Below are positions 1 to 8,291 of a DNA stretch of 64,000 nt, piece by piece. The notes below the pieces were generated by a model. That model saw only the letters and a program-made list of their open reading frames with translations, had not been told where the DNA came from and made no database searches. Where the stretch lies: assembly GCA_965204685.1 (NCBI GenBank), contig OZ242004.1:1178001-1242000 (forward strand). Reading direction: 5' to 3'. Every line of letters begins with the position of its first letter. Position 1 is the first letter of the stretch. The stretch is from Bin87 sp965204685 (GTDB taxonomy: Bacteria > Chloroflexota > Dehalococcoidia > Lucifugimonadales > UBA3495). The translations under genes and the position numbers were made by a program.

Positions 1-463
1 CAACGATGTTTCCAGAGGCATCGGTTGCCCACGACGCAGCAGATCGATCTCCACCAGGTTAACGTATTTGGCGGTAATTACTTCCCTCTTGCGGAGGTAG
101 CGGTAACGTCCTGTCCCCGGCGCTTTGTTGGTAGGCGATAGAACTTCGATAATGGTTACAACCTCACGGTCAGGAGCAGCCTCAACCTGCAACCAGGTAA
201 CCTTGACTTCCCGGGGCATCAGGACCCGCACCGCGTTGGTGTCTTCCAACGAGGGAGTAGGGGCCCTGCGCGTCATGCTCTCGGCCGGGGTCACACAGGT
301 ACTCAACCTCTGTGCGTTGTTTTAGGTCAGCGCGGTATTTGTGAGGCAGCCGCGGCCCTATGTCAGCGGCCAAGGCCGCAATTAACGCATTGTGAAAACC
401 CCGCCATAAATGCGGCCATTCCAAGTACGGATTCATCCCCGGAAACGGGTTGTCGTACTTCAT
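1..463 (-). pseudogene. DUF4058 family protein, frameshifted and cut by window edge
   Basis: The reading frame opening at 463 gives an N-terminus typical of DUF4058 proteins (FPGMNPYLE, LWRGFHNALIAAL). It runs into a stop at about 182. From about 290 down to position 1 a different minus-strand frame carries the rest of the family signature, including EVVTIIEVLSPTNKAPGTGR and NLVEIDLLRRGQPMP. The two halves need one indel near 280-300 to be joined. The gene continues past the window start. DUF4058 proteins are common in Chloroflexota and Cyanobacteria and have no established function. The break may be a real mutation or an assembly error. Confidence 0.75.
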
Positions 464-509
464 GCCGGTCTATCCCCTCCGGCTCGCTGCCAGCCGGACC
501 ACCGTGAGC

Positions 510-935
510 CTACCCACCCCGTCGCCGCTTGTGCTGCCGCAGGATGCAGTCGTCCATGATCACGCCCAGCCCGGCTTCCCGCGCCCGTTCCGCCGCCGCC
601 TGGTCCACCACCCCGTCCTGCATCCACACGTACCGCGCGCCGATGCTGACCGCGTCGTCCGTGACCGCCCCGGCGAACTCGCTCCGCCGGAACACGTCCA
701 CCAGGTCGATAGCCGCTCCCTGCGCCTGCGCCGCCGCCGATGCCGCGTCCAGGTCGTCGTAGGACTGCTCCCCCAGCACCGTCGCGCCCTTCAGCGCCGG
801 ATTCACCGGGATGATCCGGTACCCCTGCGACTGCATGTACCGGGATACCCCGTGGCTGTCCCGCGCCGGATTGTCCGACAGACCCACCACGGCAATCGTC
901 TTCACGTTGTCCAGAATTTCGTCAATCAAGTCCAT
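510..935 (-). CDS. CoA-binding domain protein (YccU-like)
   Basis: This 141-residue protein is a single Rossmann-type CoA-binding domain. It opens with a nucleotide-binding strand and glycine turn (TIAVVGLSDNPARDS), followed by GYRIIPVNPAL, which is characteristic of the YccU/COG1832 family. The middle DLVDVFRRSE and the ARYVWMQDGV segment also match the family. Length is normal for the family. Such proteins bind CoA and are thought to sense or buffer it; the precise role is unknown. It stands alone on the minus strand, preceded by a palindromic repeat at 951-1027. Confidence 0.85.
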   Translation of the reverse strand: MDLIDEILDNVKTIAVVGLSDNPARDSHGVSRYMQSQGYRIIPVNPALKGATVLGEQSYDDLDAASAAAQAQGAAIDLVDVFRRSEFAGAVTDDAVSIGARYVWMQDGVVDQAAAERAREAGLGVIMDDCILRQHKRRRGG

Positions 936-950
936 AACTTTTCCTCACAC

Positions 951-1027
951 CGATATACAGGATGAACAGGATTTCAGGATTGTTACCTGTCAAATCAATC
1001 CTGTCCATCCTGTTCATTGATGTAAAG
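951..1027. repeat. Family B palindromic intergenic element
   Basis: The left arm carries CAGGATGAACAGGATT and the right arm AATCCTGTCCATCCTGTTCA followed by TTGATGTAAAG, so the segment folds into a long imperfect hairpin. It shares arm sequence with the elements at 12009-12141 and 47073-47150 and with half-elements near 25.5 and 29.9 kb. It sits between the CoA-binding gene and the cupin gene. Confidence 0.7.
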
Positions 1028-1039
1028 ACTGATTTGCAG

Positions 1040-1414
1040 TCAGCGGCTGGCCGTGCTGTCGTTGGTGGTGATGGTGATGTGACCCATGTAGCCGTTGGCC
1101 GTGGCCCCGTGCCAGTGGTTCTCCCCGGCCTTGATCTGGACCACGTCGCCCACGCCCACGTGGTGTTCCTCGGTCTCGTTGGCCACAATGCCGTTGCCCA
1201 CCGTGATCACCAGGATCTGGTCGCTGCTGTGCACGTGCCACCCCGTCTGCGCGCCCTTCTCAAAGTTCACCACGCTGGCGTTGAAAAAGTCGCTCTCACC
1301 CTCGGGAATGATGGGTTGGCGGGTGCGATGCACATCGCCGCCGGTCCATCCCGGCACCGCCTCCGCCGTTCCCAGCGGTACGTGCTCCACGTTCGCAATC
1401 CGTACTACGCGCAT
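1040..1414 (-). CDS. Cupin domain protein
   Basis: A 124-residue single-domain cupin. Metal-binding motif 1 is visible as GWHVHSSDQILVITVGNG (two His, then Gln in the usual Glu position). Motif 2 is GDVVQIKAGENHWHG with its His. This is the carboxymuconolactone/quercetin-type small cupin pattern that binds a divalent metal. The start is supported by GGAGG upstream of ATG at 1414. The substrate cannot be inferred. The next gene downstream lies beyond a repeat and is not clearly linked. Confidence 0.85.
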   Translation of the reverse strand: MRVVRIANVEHVPLGTAEAVPGWTGGDVHRTRQPIIPEGESDFFNASVVNFEKGAQTGWHVHSSDQILVITVGNGIVANETEEHHVGVGDVVQIKAGENHWHGATANGYMGHITITTNDSTASR

Positions 1415-1453
1415 GATTTTGCCTCCTTGTGCTTGGTGTTGATTGGTTTGGTT

Positions 1454-1672
1454 TCACGCCGGGATCGATTCGCGAAGTTGAGCCAGCAACTCGGCGTCGG
1501 TCTCAAACTCCAGCTCCAGCAGCCCCCGGGCGATGTTGTGCGCGACCCGCCGATCTTCATCGACGCCAGTGGCCAGGAGTTCTTTTACGCCTTCTACGGT
1601 GAGGGCGAAATACTCCGGGTCGCTCTTGATCCTCCGCCTCTCTCCGATTTTCCAATCGATTGACCTTGGCAT
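1454..1672 (-). CDS. Putative antitoxin partner of the RelE-like toxin
   Basis: A 72-residue acidic protein that starts 3 nt after the toxin stop, so the pair is almost certainly co-translated, with the toxin first. It has no recognisable helix-turn-helix. Its sequence (RRRIKSDPEYF, DEDRRVAHNIARGLLELEF) is closely repeated in the orphan gene at 2100-2318. Toxin-first order is typical for Gp49/HigB-type modules. The antitoxin role is inferred from position and size only. Confidence 0.6.
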   Translation of the reverse strand: MPRSIDWKIGERRRIKSDPEYFALTVEGVKELLATGVDEDRRVAHNIARGLLELEFETDAELLAQLRESIPA

Positions 1673-1675
1673 GGT

Positions 1676-1999
1676 TCAACCTCGCGCCTGGTTCTGGTAA
1701 TCCCGCCAACGTTCGATGGCCCTCGCAATATCTTCGCGTTGATCGCTTTTGTCGCCTCCGCCCAGGAGTACGATGAGCGCCAGGTTGTCCCAAGCGAAAT
1801 AAATTCGGTACCCCGGGCCGAAATGAGCCCGCCGCTCGATCACTCCTTCACCTACGCCTCGCGTGTCGCCCAGGTTTCCTTGCTCCATGCGGTTGATGAC
1901 GTGTTGAATACGCAGGCGCACCGTCGGAGGCAGATCGTCCATCCACTCGTCAAATGGACTCCGCCCCCGCTGATCCAGATAGGCCCGAACTTCCGGCAT
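1676..1999 (-). CDS. RelE/ParE-superfamily toxin (phage Gp49-like, HigB type)
   Basis: A 107-residue protein matching the phage-derived Gp49-like/HigB toxin family. It has PFDEWMDDL near residue 15, the central basic strand VIERRAHFGPGYRIYF, and the ending LIVLLGGGDKSDQREDI, the family signature LLxGGxKxxQxxDI. Proteins of this fold are ribosome-dependent or free mRNA endonucleases. The partner gene follows within 3 nt. Length is normal and no frameshift is seen. Confidence 0.8.
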   Translation of the reverse strand: MPEVRAYLDQRGRSPFDEWMDDLPPTVRLRIQHVINRMEQGNLGDTRGVGEGVIERRAHFGPGYRIYFAWDNLALIVLLGGGDKSDQREDIARAIERWRDYQNQARG

Positions 2000-2099
2000 A
2001 GCAACATTCTAGCACCAGCCTTCAACACCTACAGACGCGTTGCTCTCATTGCTCCACGGCGGAGGCTTGGCAGGACTGGCTGTTCTCCCTTGTGTGGGT

Positions 2100-2318
2100 T
2101 CAGGCGGAAATCGGTTGCTTCAACATTTCCAGCAACTCGGCGTCCGTCTCGAACTCCAGCTCCAGCAGCCCGCGAGCCAGATGATGAGCTACACGTCGGT
2201 CTTCATCGTCGTCTGTAGCCAGCAGCTCGCGTATTCCCTTCACTGTCTCCGCGCACAACTCTGGGTCGCGTTTGATCGTCCGACGTTCGGCTATTCTCCA
2301 GTCTTGAGAGCGCGGCAT
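2100..2318 (-). CDS. Orphan paralogue of the 1454-1672 antitoxin-like protein
   Basis: A protein of about 72 residues starting at the second of two adjacent Met codons. This start is chosen because MPRSxDW aligns with the start of the paralogue at 1672. The two share RGLLELEFETDAELL and most of the rest, so they are recent duplicates. No toxin gene lies next to this copy. It could be a solitary antitoxin left by loss of its toxin. An upstream ATG at 2342 would add 8 residues. Confidence 0.55.
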   Translation of the reverse strand: MPRSQDWRIAERRTIKRDPELCAETVKGIRELLATDDDEDRRVAHHLARGLLELEFETDAELLEMLKQPISA

Positions 2319-2353
2319 CATAGTCCTCTCACGCGTACCCACCTTCGCAAAAT

Positions 2354-2464
2354 CGTCAGAAGCAGGATTGACGTGATTTCATGATTTGGCAGGATTGGGA
2401 GTTCTCCGTCACAAAACGGTTCCAATCCTGATAATCCCCAAACTTTGAAAATCCTGATTCTGAC
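2354..2464. repeat. Family A palindromic intergenic element (copy 1)
   Basis: About 111 bp bounded by CGTCAGAAGCAGGATT on the left and AATCCTGATTCTGAC on the right, which are near-perfect inverted repeats. Internal CAGGATT and AATCCTG motifs extend the pairing. Related copies lie at 9222-9331, 22842-22951, 56025-56133 and 62490-62596. No coding capacity is seen. Confidence 0.8.
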
Positions 2465-2530
2465 ATTCCCCCGCCACAAGCCGGGTACGCGGGGTGAACG
2501 TGGTCCACCCCGCCGTGCTCCCTTCCGTCT

Positions 2531-3433
2531 CTACTTCGCCGGCACGGGCACGCCGGCAATCTTCACCGGCACGCTACCCACGGTGTTCCGGCTGGTGAAG
2601 TACAGCGTCTTCCAGTCGGCCCCGCCGAAGCACAGGTTGGTCGTCGCCGGCTGCCCGTGCACCACGATGCCCAGCGTCTCGCCGCCGGCGTTCATGATGT
2701 GCAGGCCGCCGCTGCCGCCGCAGTACACGTTGCCCTCAACGTCCACCTTCATCCCGTCCGGCACGCCTTCCCGCTCGCCGCGCAAGTCCTTGAACAGCCG
2801 GTCCGACGCCAGCGCCACCGACCCGTCGTCCTGCACGTCAAAGGCCCGGATGATGCCCCGGCGCGAGTCGTTGACGTACAGCACCGTTTCGTCGGGATTG
2901 AAGGCCAGCCCGTTGGGCACCACGAAGTCAGACACCAGCAGCGTCAGCGTGCCCAAATCCGGCGAAATGCGGTACACGCCCGAGATGGTCTGTTCCCACT
3001 GCTCCCGCGGCCGCCGGAAAGTCCACGGATCGGTGAAGTAGATGCTTCCGTCCGACTTCACCACCACGTCGTTGGGCCGGTTCAGCTGCCGACCCTGGAA
3101 CTGGTTGGCCAGCACCGTGGTCGATCCGTCGTGCTCCAGCCGGCTCACCCGCCGGCCGTCGTGCTCCGCGGCAATCAACCGACCCTGCAGGTCGCGGGTC
3201 AGCCCGTTGTGCCGGTTCACCGGCTCGGCTTCCACGGTCACGCCAGAGCCGGGGGTGTACCGCATTCGCCGGTTGTTGTGAATGTCGCTGAACAGCAGGT
3301 ACCCGCCGTCGCTCCACCACAGCGGACCTTCGGCGGGACCCTCGGCCCCTCCGAACCCCGACCCATGTTCTTCGATGGGGGCGTCGGTGTCGATGATGGC
3401 GTCCAGGGCGGAAGATAGCTTTTCGATTGGCAT
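2531..3433 (-). CDS. SMP-30/gluconolactonase family protein
   Basis: A 300-residue six-bladed beta-propeller lactonase. Family motifs are seen in order: AEGPLWWSDGGYLLFSDI (metal-binding Glu near residue 35), HNGLTRDLQGRLIAAEH, NRPNDVVVKSDGSIYFTDP (metal-binding Asn and the FTDP blade motif), VPNGLAFNPDE (Asn), and DGMKVDVEGNVY (Asp). These are the Ca2+/Zn2+ ligands of SMP-30 lactonases, which hydrolyse sugar lactones such as gluconolactone. GGAGG precedes the ATG. No signal peptide is evident, so it is probably cytoplasmic. A second family member lies at 12289-13200. Confidence 0.9.
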   Translation of the reverse strand: MPIEKLSSALDAIIDTDAPIEEHGSGFGGAEGPAEGPLWWSDGGYLLFSDIHNNRRMRYTPGSGVTVEAEPVNRHNGLTRDLQGRLIAAEHDGRRVSRLEHDGSTTVLANQFQGRQLNRPNDVVVKSDGSIYFTDPWTFRRPREQWEQTISGVYRISPDLGTLTLLVSDFVVPNGLAFNPDETVLYVNDSRRGIIRAFDVQDDGSVALASDRLFKDLRGEREGVPDGMKVDVEGNVYCGGSGGLHIMNAGGETLGIVVHGQPATTNLCFGGADWKTLYFTSRNTVGSVPVKIAGVPVPAK

Positions 3434-3848
3434 GGATGCGCCTCCTGGTGTGTCCGGCGTCCGTTCCGGCGGACCGGCGACGCCTGAGATACTGGGGTAG
3501 CTCGCGCCGCCATTGTATGCCCGCCAATCGGGCCGCGCAAACGTAACTGTTCAGACTTGCGGAGAAAGTGTCATTGCACCTCGTATTTGATACAGGGGGC
3601 GGCAATCTCGTTGGTGTAGGGGAGTCCTTTGGGGCAGATGTTGCTGCGGCGTCGGCGAGATTGCCTCAGCGCCAGCGCTTCACAATGACAACCGCCTGGA
3701 TTCTGAATACTTGCTGTCTCCCAATGATGTTGCGCGATGGACAGTCGGGATAAGATACTTGCGTTCGCATAAAGTCCGATGCCGACTACTTAGCACTTTC
3801 CCAAATCGGGACGACCATAACACCGCACGTGTATTTGGAGCGTGACTC
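3434..3848. other. Intergenic stretch without a recognised gene
   Basis: About 415 bp between the divergent SMP-30 and permease genes. No credible coding frame, palindromic repeat or RNA gene was seen. It should hold the promoters for both flanking genes, but no strong -35/-10 pair could be picked out. Confidence 0.5.
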
Positions 3849-5588
3849 TTGGCTGCATCACCAGTGAATGAACACATCCGCTACGAGCCGGACGAACATC
3901 CTCCCGCTCTGCTGACTCTCGGGGCCGGCTTCCAGGCCGCCCTGCTCATCATCGGGGGGATCGTTCTGGGCGTCGTCATCGTCTTCCGCATCGCGGAGCA
4001 GCCCGCAAACTACATCGCCTGGGGCGTCTTCGCCGCCCTGCTCATCAGCGGGATCACCACTATCCTCCAGTCCGCCCGCCTCTGGCGCATCGGGGCGGGA
4101 CACATCCTGATGATGGGCACCTCCGGCGCGTTCTTCGCCGTGTGTGTCGCCGCGCTGATCCAGGGTGGCCCGGCCCTGATGGCCAGCCTCGTCGTCGTGT
4201 CGGCCCTGTTCCAGTTCGCCCTGGCCGCCCGTCTCTCCGTGCTGCGCAGCATCTTCACCCCGGTGGTTTCCGGCACCGTGATCATGCTCATCGCCGCCAC
4301 CATCATGCCCATCGTCTTCGACATGCTCAGCGACGCCCCCGAGGGCACCGCCTCCTTCGCCCCTCCCCTGGTGGCCGTGGTCACCATCCTGGTTGTCGTC
4401 GTCCTCGTCCTGCGCGCCCCGGCGTCGTGGCGGTTGTGGTCCCCCGTCGCCGGCATCATCGTCGGCTGCGCAGTGTCTGCACCCTTCGGCATGTACGACG
4501 TCCAGTACGTCAAGGACGCCCCCTGGTTTGGCGTGCCCTTCGGAGCCTGGCCCGGCTTCGACTTCACCCCCGGCGTGGAGTTCTGGGCCCTGCTGCCCGC
4601 CTTCATCGTCGTCACCTTCGTCGGCGCCATCGAGACCATCGGCGACGGCGTCGCCATCCAGCGCGTCTCCCGCCGCCGTCCCCAGGCCACCGACTACCGC
4701 GTCGTTCAGGGAGCTCTCAACACCGACGGCGTGGGCAACTTGCTATCCGGCCTGGCCGGCACGCTGCCCAACACCACCTACTCCACCAGCATCTCCCTCG
4801 CCGAGGTCACCGGCATCGCCGCCCGTCGCGTCGGCATCGTGGTCGGCGTCATCTTCATCGTCCTGGCCTTCTTCCCCAAGGCGACGGCCCTGCTCATCGC
4901 CATCCCTTCGCCCGTGGCCGCCGCCTACGTGGGCATCCTCATCGCTCTGCTCTTCGTCCAGGGCTTGCGCATCATCGTCCAGGACGGCCTCGACCACCGC
5001 AAGGCCACCGTCGCCGGCATCGCCTTCTGGGTCGGCGTCGGGTTCCAGAACGGCGTCATCTTCCCCGAACTTCTGGGCGAAGGCTTCCTCGGCGTCCTGC
5101 TCGGCAACGGCATGACCTCCGGCGCCATCGTCGCTGTGGGGCTCATGGCCTTCGTCGAGTTCAGCAAGCCCCGCCGTCGCCGCCTGCGCGTCCCCATGAA
5201 CGACGACGCCCCCCAGCAGGTGGACGACTTCCTCCGCGCCTTCGCCTCCCGCATCGACTGGAACCAGGTAGCGTCGGACCGCCTCGCCGCCGCCGGCGAG
5301 GAGACCCTGGCCATCCTCTTGCAAGTCGACGACGACCTCGACCATGACAATTCCCCTCGCCGGCTCACCGTCAGCGCCCGCCGCGAAGGCGGCGCCGTGG
5401 AGCTGGAGTTTATTTCCTCCCTCGAGGGCGACAACGTCGAAGACCGCCTCACCTACCTCAGCGCCCTACCCGCCGTGCCCGACGACGGCGAGGTCTCCCT
5501 GCGCCTCCTCCGCCACTACGCCTCCTCCGTCCGCCACCAGAAATACCACGGCCTCGACGTCGTAACCGTCAGCGTCGCCGCCTCCTGA
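3849..5588 (+). CDS. NCS2 (uracil-xanthine) permease with C-terminal regulatory-like domain
   Basis: Residues 1-440 form a nucleobase-cation symporter-2 transporter with 12-14 hydrophobic segments. Family landmarks include ETIGDGVAIQ (TM8 region), the GLAGTLPNTTYSTSISL stretch corresponding to the TM10 substrate motif, and VASRVG-like ARRVGIVVG. NCS2 proteins import uracil, xanthine or urate with H+ or Na+. After a basic linker (PRRRRLR near residue 440) comes an extra soluble region of about 120 residues (458-579). It resembles an RsbW-type HATPase-like domain: helix with EE, then strands LTVSARREGGAVELEFIS, then SLRLLRHYASSV. That resemblance is an inference from pattern. The start is TTG at 3849; GTG at 3864 is an alternative. 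Confidence 0.85.
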   Translation: MAASPVNEHIRYEPDEHPPALLTLGAGFQAALLIIGGIVLGVVIVFRIAEQPANYIAWGVFAALLISGITTILQSARLWRIGAGHILMMGTSGAFFAVCVAALIQGGPALMASLVVVSALFQFALAARLSVLRSIFTPVVSGTVIMLIAATIMPIVFDMLSDAPEGTASFAPPLVAVVTILVVVVLVLRAPASWRLWSPVAGIIVGCAVSAPFGMYDVQYVKDAPWFGVPFGAWPGFDFTPGVEFWALLPAFIVVTFVGAIETIGDGVAIQRVSRRRPQATDYRVVQGALNTDGVGNLLSGLAGTLPNTTYSTSISLAEVTGIAARRVGIVVGVIFIVLAFFPKATALLIAIPSPVAAAYVGILIALLFVQGLRIIVQDGLDHRKATVAGIAFWVGVGFQNGVIFPELLGEGFLGVLLGNGMTSGAIVAVGLMAFVEFSKPRRRRLRVPMNDDAPQQVDDFLRAFASRIDWNQVASDRLAAAGEETLAILLQVDDDLDHDNSPRRLTVSARREGGAVELEFISSLEGDNVEDRLTYLSALPAVPDDGEVSLRLLRHYASSVRHQKYHGLDVVTVSVAAS

Positions 5589-5608
5589 GGCAAACCGTCT
5601 TCCTCGCC

Positions 5609-5629
5609 GGGGCGAAATATATTCGCCCC
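5609..5629 (+). terminator. Stem-loop after the permease gene
   Basis: GGGGCGAA and TTCGCCCC form a perfect 8-bp stem around a 5-nt loop, 20 nt after the permease stop. The downstream tail is only weakly T-rich, so termination efficiency is uncertain. Confidence 0.5.
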
Positions 5630-5756
5630 TATCATGATGCTGACGTTTCCCCGGCGCAAACCGGGTACATGTGAGAGCGCTTATCCCCTTGCGCAGCCGG
5701 GCGTGTCGAGGGGACACCTGTGCCAAGGGGTCTGGGAAAGTTAGCCGTTCGGGGAG

Positions 5757-6935
5757 ATGACGTTGGAATCAGCGGTTGCGCAGGAGATCAGGGACCTGAT
5801 CCGCAGGGAGGGGCGGATCACATTCGCCCGGTTCATGGAAGCCTGCCTGTACTCGCCGCGCGGGGGCTTCTATTCCGGCCGGGGCGATGGGATCAGCGCC
5901 CACTTCGGCACGTCTGCCACGAGCCACCCGGCATTCGGCGCCCTGGTCGCCCGGCAGCTGGAGCAGATGTGGCAACTCCTGGGCGAGCCCGCGGTTTTCC
6001 ATGTGATCGAGGTCGGTTCCGAGGACGGCGCGCTGGCTCGAAGCATCGTGGCAGCGTGCCGGCGCACGATGCCCCGGTTCGCCGAGGCGCTTTACTACGT
6101 GGGCGCAGACTACGAGCCTGGATGGGTCCAATCACCTGGCGGCGCGTTCGGCAGGACGGGAGAGGGTCAATCCCCGAACGGACTGGATATGTCTGCGGGA
6201 ATCCAGCGAGTTAGAGGCGAAGGACTTGGAGCGTTCCGAAACATCGTCGGCTGCATCCTGTGCAACGAGTTGATCGACAACTTTCCGGCGCACCGGTTCG
6301 CCATCAAGGATGGGAAGGTCAGGGAGATCTTCGTCACGACGGCCGGGGATAAATTCGTCGAAGTCCTGGATGATCCGTCCTCACCACGCCTTGAAGCCCG
6401 GCTGGACGGCTTGGGTCTGTCACTGCCGGAAGGGTACCGGGGCGAGGTGAACCTGGCCATGGAGGACTGGATCGACCAGGTTTGCGGGGCGCTGGAACAC
6501 GGGTTTGTTCTCACCATTGACTACGGTGAGCTGGCCGAAGTCCTGTATTCGCCGGAGAATGCCCGGGGCACGCTGGTCTGTTTCAACCGGCACGCCATCG
6601 GCAGCGATCCTTACCAGGATATCGGGCAACAAGACATCACCTGCCAAGTGGATTTCACGTCGCTCATGCGGCTGGGTGAACGGGACGGACTGGAAACCGT
6701 GGGCTACACGTTACAGCGGCAGTTTCTGGAGAAACTTGGCTTCCACGAGTTCCTGGACGAACTGGAAACGCAGGGTCTGTCCGCAGCCCGCACCGAGCTG
6801 AGCCGCATCGCGATGATGACGCTGGTGGACCCGGACGAATACGGCGACTTCAAAGTGCTGGCCCAGGCCAAAGGCATAGGCTCCGGCATCGAGCTACTGG
6901 GCTTCCAGGGCGATGGTTCAAACCCATCGCCCTGA
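5757..6935 (+). CDS. MidA/NDUFAF7-like SAM-dependent methyltransferase (divergent paralogue)
   Basis: A 392-residue protein of the COG1565 family. The N-terminal REGRITFARFMEACLYSPRGGFY and the later NELIDNFPAHRF, GFVLTIDYGE and QDITCQVDFTSL segments are family hallmarks. MidA/NDUFAF7 methylates an arginine in a complex I subunit in mitochondria; bacterial targets are not established. The SAM-binding motif here reads EVGSEDGALA, whereas the paralogue at 14515-15855 has the canonical EPGAGDGLLG. The GGGGA ribosome site precedes ATG. The gene is transcribed toward, and ends 3 nt from, the convergent thiolase-like gene. Confidence 0.85.
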   Translation: MTLESAVAQEIRDLIRREGRITFARFMEACLYSPRGGFYSGRGDGISAHFGTSATSHPAFGALVARQLEQMWQLLGEPAVFHVIEVGSEDGALARSIVAACRRTMPRFAEALYYVGADYEPGWVQSPGGAFGRTGEGQSPNGLDMSAGIQRVRGEGLGAFRNIVGCILCNELIDNFPAHRFAIKDGKVREIFVTTAGDKFVEVLDDPSSPRLEARLDGLGLSLPEGYRGEVNLAMEDWIDQVCGALEHGFVLTIDYGELAEVLYSPENARGTLVCFNRHAIGSDPYQDIGQQDITCQVDFTSLMRLGERDGLETVGYTLQRQFLEKLGFHEFLDELETQGLSAARTELSRIAMMTLVDPDEYGDFKVLAQAKGIGSGIELLGFQGDGSNPSP

Positions 6936-6938
6936 TCC

Positions 6939-8234
6939 CTAGCTGGGATGTTTGCTGAACATGATGAAGCCGTTGCTGTCGGGCGTGTTGCAGCCGGCCA
7001 GGGCGGTCTCGGCTCGCACCGTCACCTGCCGCGGCCCGGCGGTTCCGCGAAGCTGCTCGAGGCTGTCGGAGAAGAGGCAGGCGCGAGTCCGGCCGGTGCC
7101 GTTGTTGCCGCCGCTGGACATGAAGGGATGCGGACCCTCGACCCGGATGTCGTCAGCGTAGAAGTCGTGGGCCTCTCCCAGTTTCACACCGTGCCACTGG
7201 AATCCCTCGAGGAATTGCTGCGTGAACGTGAGATAGCCGTCGTAGGGGTTGAAGACGTCAACGTCATCAGGGCTGAGGCCCGAACCCTCCCACATCCTCC
7301 GGGCCAGGCTGGCCACGGCCTCCTGGTGCTCCTCCAGCGTCGACATGGTGCTCCGGCCTCGGCCGCCGGTCTGGGCGTGGTTGAGCACGTAAATGGGCTT
7401 TTGCCGCAGGTCTTTGGCGCGCTCGGCGGTGGTGAAGATGAAGGCGGCGCAGGTGTTCACCGGGCGGTCGCAGTCGTAGATCACCAGCGGCTCCTCGATC
7501 ACGCGGCCGTTCAGGTAGTCCTCACGGGTGAGCTGGTAGGGCTCGTGCAGCGCGTAGTAGCTCCAGGGAGTCATCAGGCCGTTGCGGCGCAGGTTCAAGC
7601 AGAGATCGGCCAGCCCGTCGTGGGACGTGCCGTACTTTTTGCAGTACTGCTGGAAGATCACCAAGTTGTTGAACATGGCGCCGCTCTGATAACCCCACGG
7701 CAGGGTGAACGCGCTGGGGCCGGGCGCCTCCTCGCTGTTGTTAGCGGGATTGTTGTGCCCGTACCGGCCGGCGAGGTTAACCATCGGATACCAGACCAGG
7801 GCGGTCTCGCACCGGCCGTCGCCCACCGCTTGGGCGGCCAGGCCCATCATCGGGCCGATGTAGGGCGCATCGGACACGCGATACTGTATGTTCTTGAGCC
7901 CCAACTCCCGCTCGATCCACTCCGCCGAGGCGTAGGTCAGGCCGTCCTCGGTGTCGTAGGGCGGATCGAAGTAGGGGCGCGGCGCCCAGGTCTGCTCGGC
8001 GCGGGTCTCGGGACTGGTGATGAGCCCGTCGATGTCGTCCAGGGACAGGCCGGCGTCGGCGATTGCCTTCAGGCATGCCTCCTTGGTCAGGCCGCCGCAG
8101 CTCCGGTCCATGGTGACGCCGTCCCAGCGCCGGTCGATGTGGGACTGTCCCCAACCCACAACGGCAACTTTGCCCCGGTGCTCCCAGAGCCCCATCCCTT
8201 CCTGAAGTCGCATCCAACTCCTGTCGCTGACCAT
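6939..8234 (-). CDS. Thiolase-like protein lacking the nucleophilic cysteine (SCP2/Ltp2-like)
   Basis: A 431-residue thiolase-fold protein of the SCP-x/lipid-transfer type. It begins with KVAVVGWGQSHID and contains GLSLDDIDGLITSPE. Where thiolases carry the acyl-accepting Cys (usually xCASG), this protein reads SDAPYIGPMMG, so no nucleophile is present. The C-terminal VFNPYDGYLTFTQQFLEG matches the YDxFTxxxLE pattern of the family, and GGNNGTG aligns with the oxyanion/His region. Next to it is a DUF35 OB-fold protein (8292-8720). In steroid degradation, Ltp2-type thiolase homologues pair with DUF35 proteins as retro-aldolases. A similar acyl-CoA side-chain aldolase role is proposed by analogy. 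The start is supported by GAGGGGGT. Confidence 0.8.
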   Translation of the reverse strand: MVSDRSWMRLQEGMGLWEHRGKVAVVGWGQSHIDRRWDGVTMDRSCGGLTKEACLKAIADAGLSLDDIDGLITSPETRAEQTWAPRPYFDPPYDTEDGLTYASAEWIERELGLKNIQYRVSDAPYIGPMMGLAAQAVGDGRCETALVWYPMVNLAGRYGHNNPANNSEEAPGPSAFTLPWGYQSGAMFNNLVIFQQYCKKYGTSHDGLADLCLNLRRNGLMTPWSYYALHEPYQLTREDYLNGRVIEEPLVIYDCDRPVNTCAAFIFTTAERAKDLRQKPIYVLNHAQTGGRGRSTMSTLEEHQEAVASLARRMWEGSGLSPDDVDVFNPYDGYLTFTQQFLEGFQWHGVKLGEAHDFYADDIRVEGPHPFMSSGGNNGTGRTRACLFSDSLEQLRGTAGPRQVTVRAETALAGCNTPDSNGFIMFSKHPS

Positions 8235-8291
8235 ATCTACCCCCTCTTGCTTCCTACGGACTGTTGACCGTTTTCGCGCTGTCCGAGTGGT

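Noticed and set aside
4142..5347. Long plus-strand ORF (401 aa) inside the permease gene
   Set aside because: Arg/Pro/His-rich translation of a shifted frame of a GC-rich gene; no family features, while the NCS2 frame is unambiguous.
6948..8267. 439-aa plus-strand ORF opposite the thiolase-like gene
   Set aside because: Antisense shadow; the minus-strand protein matches the thiolase fold along its length.
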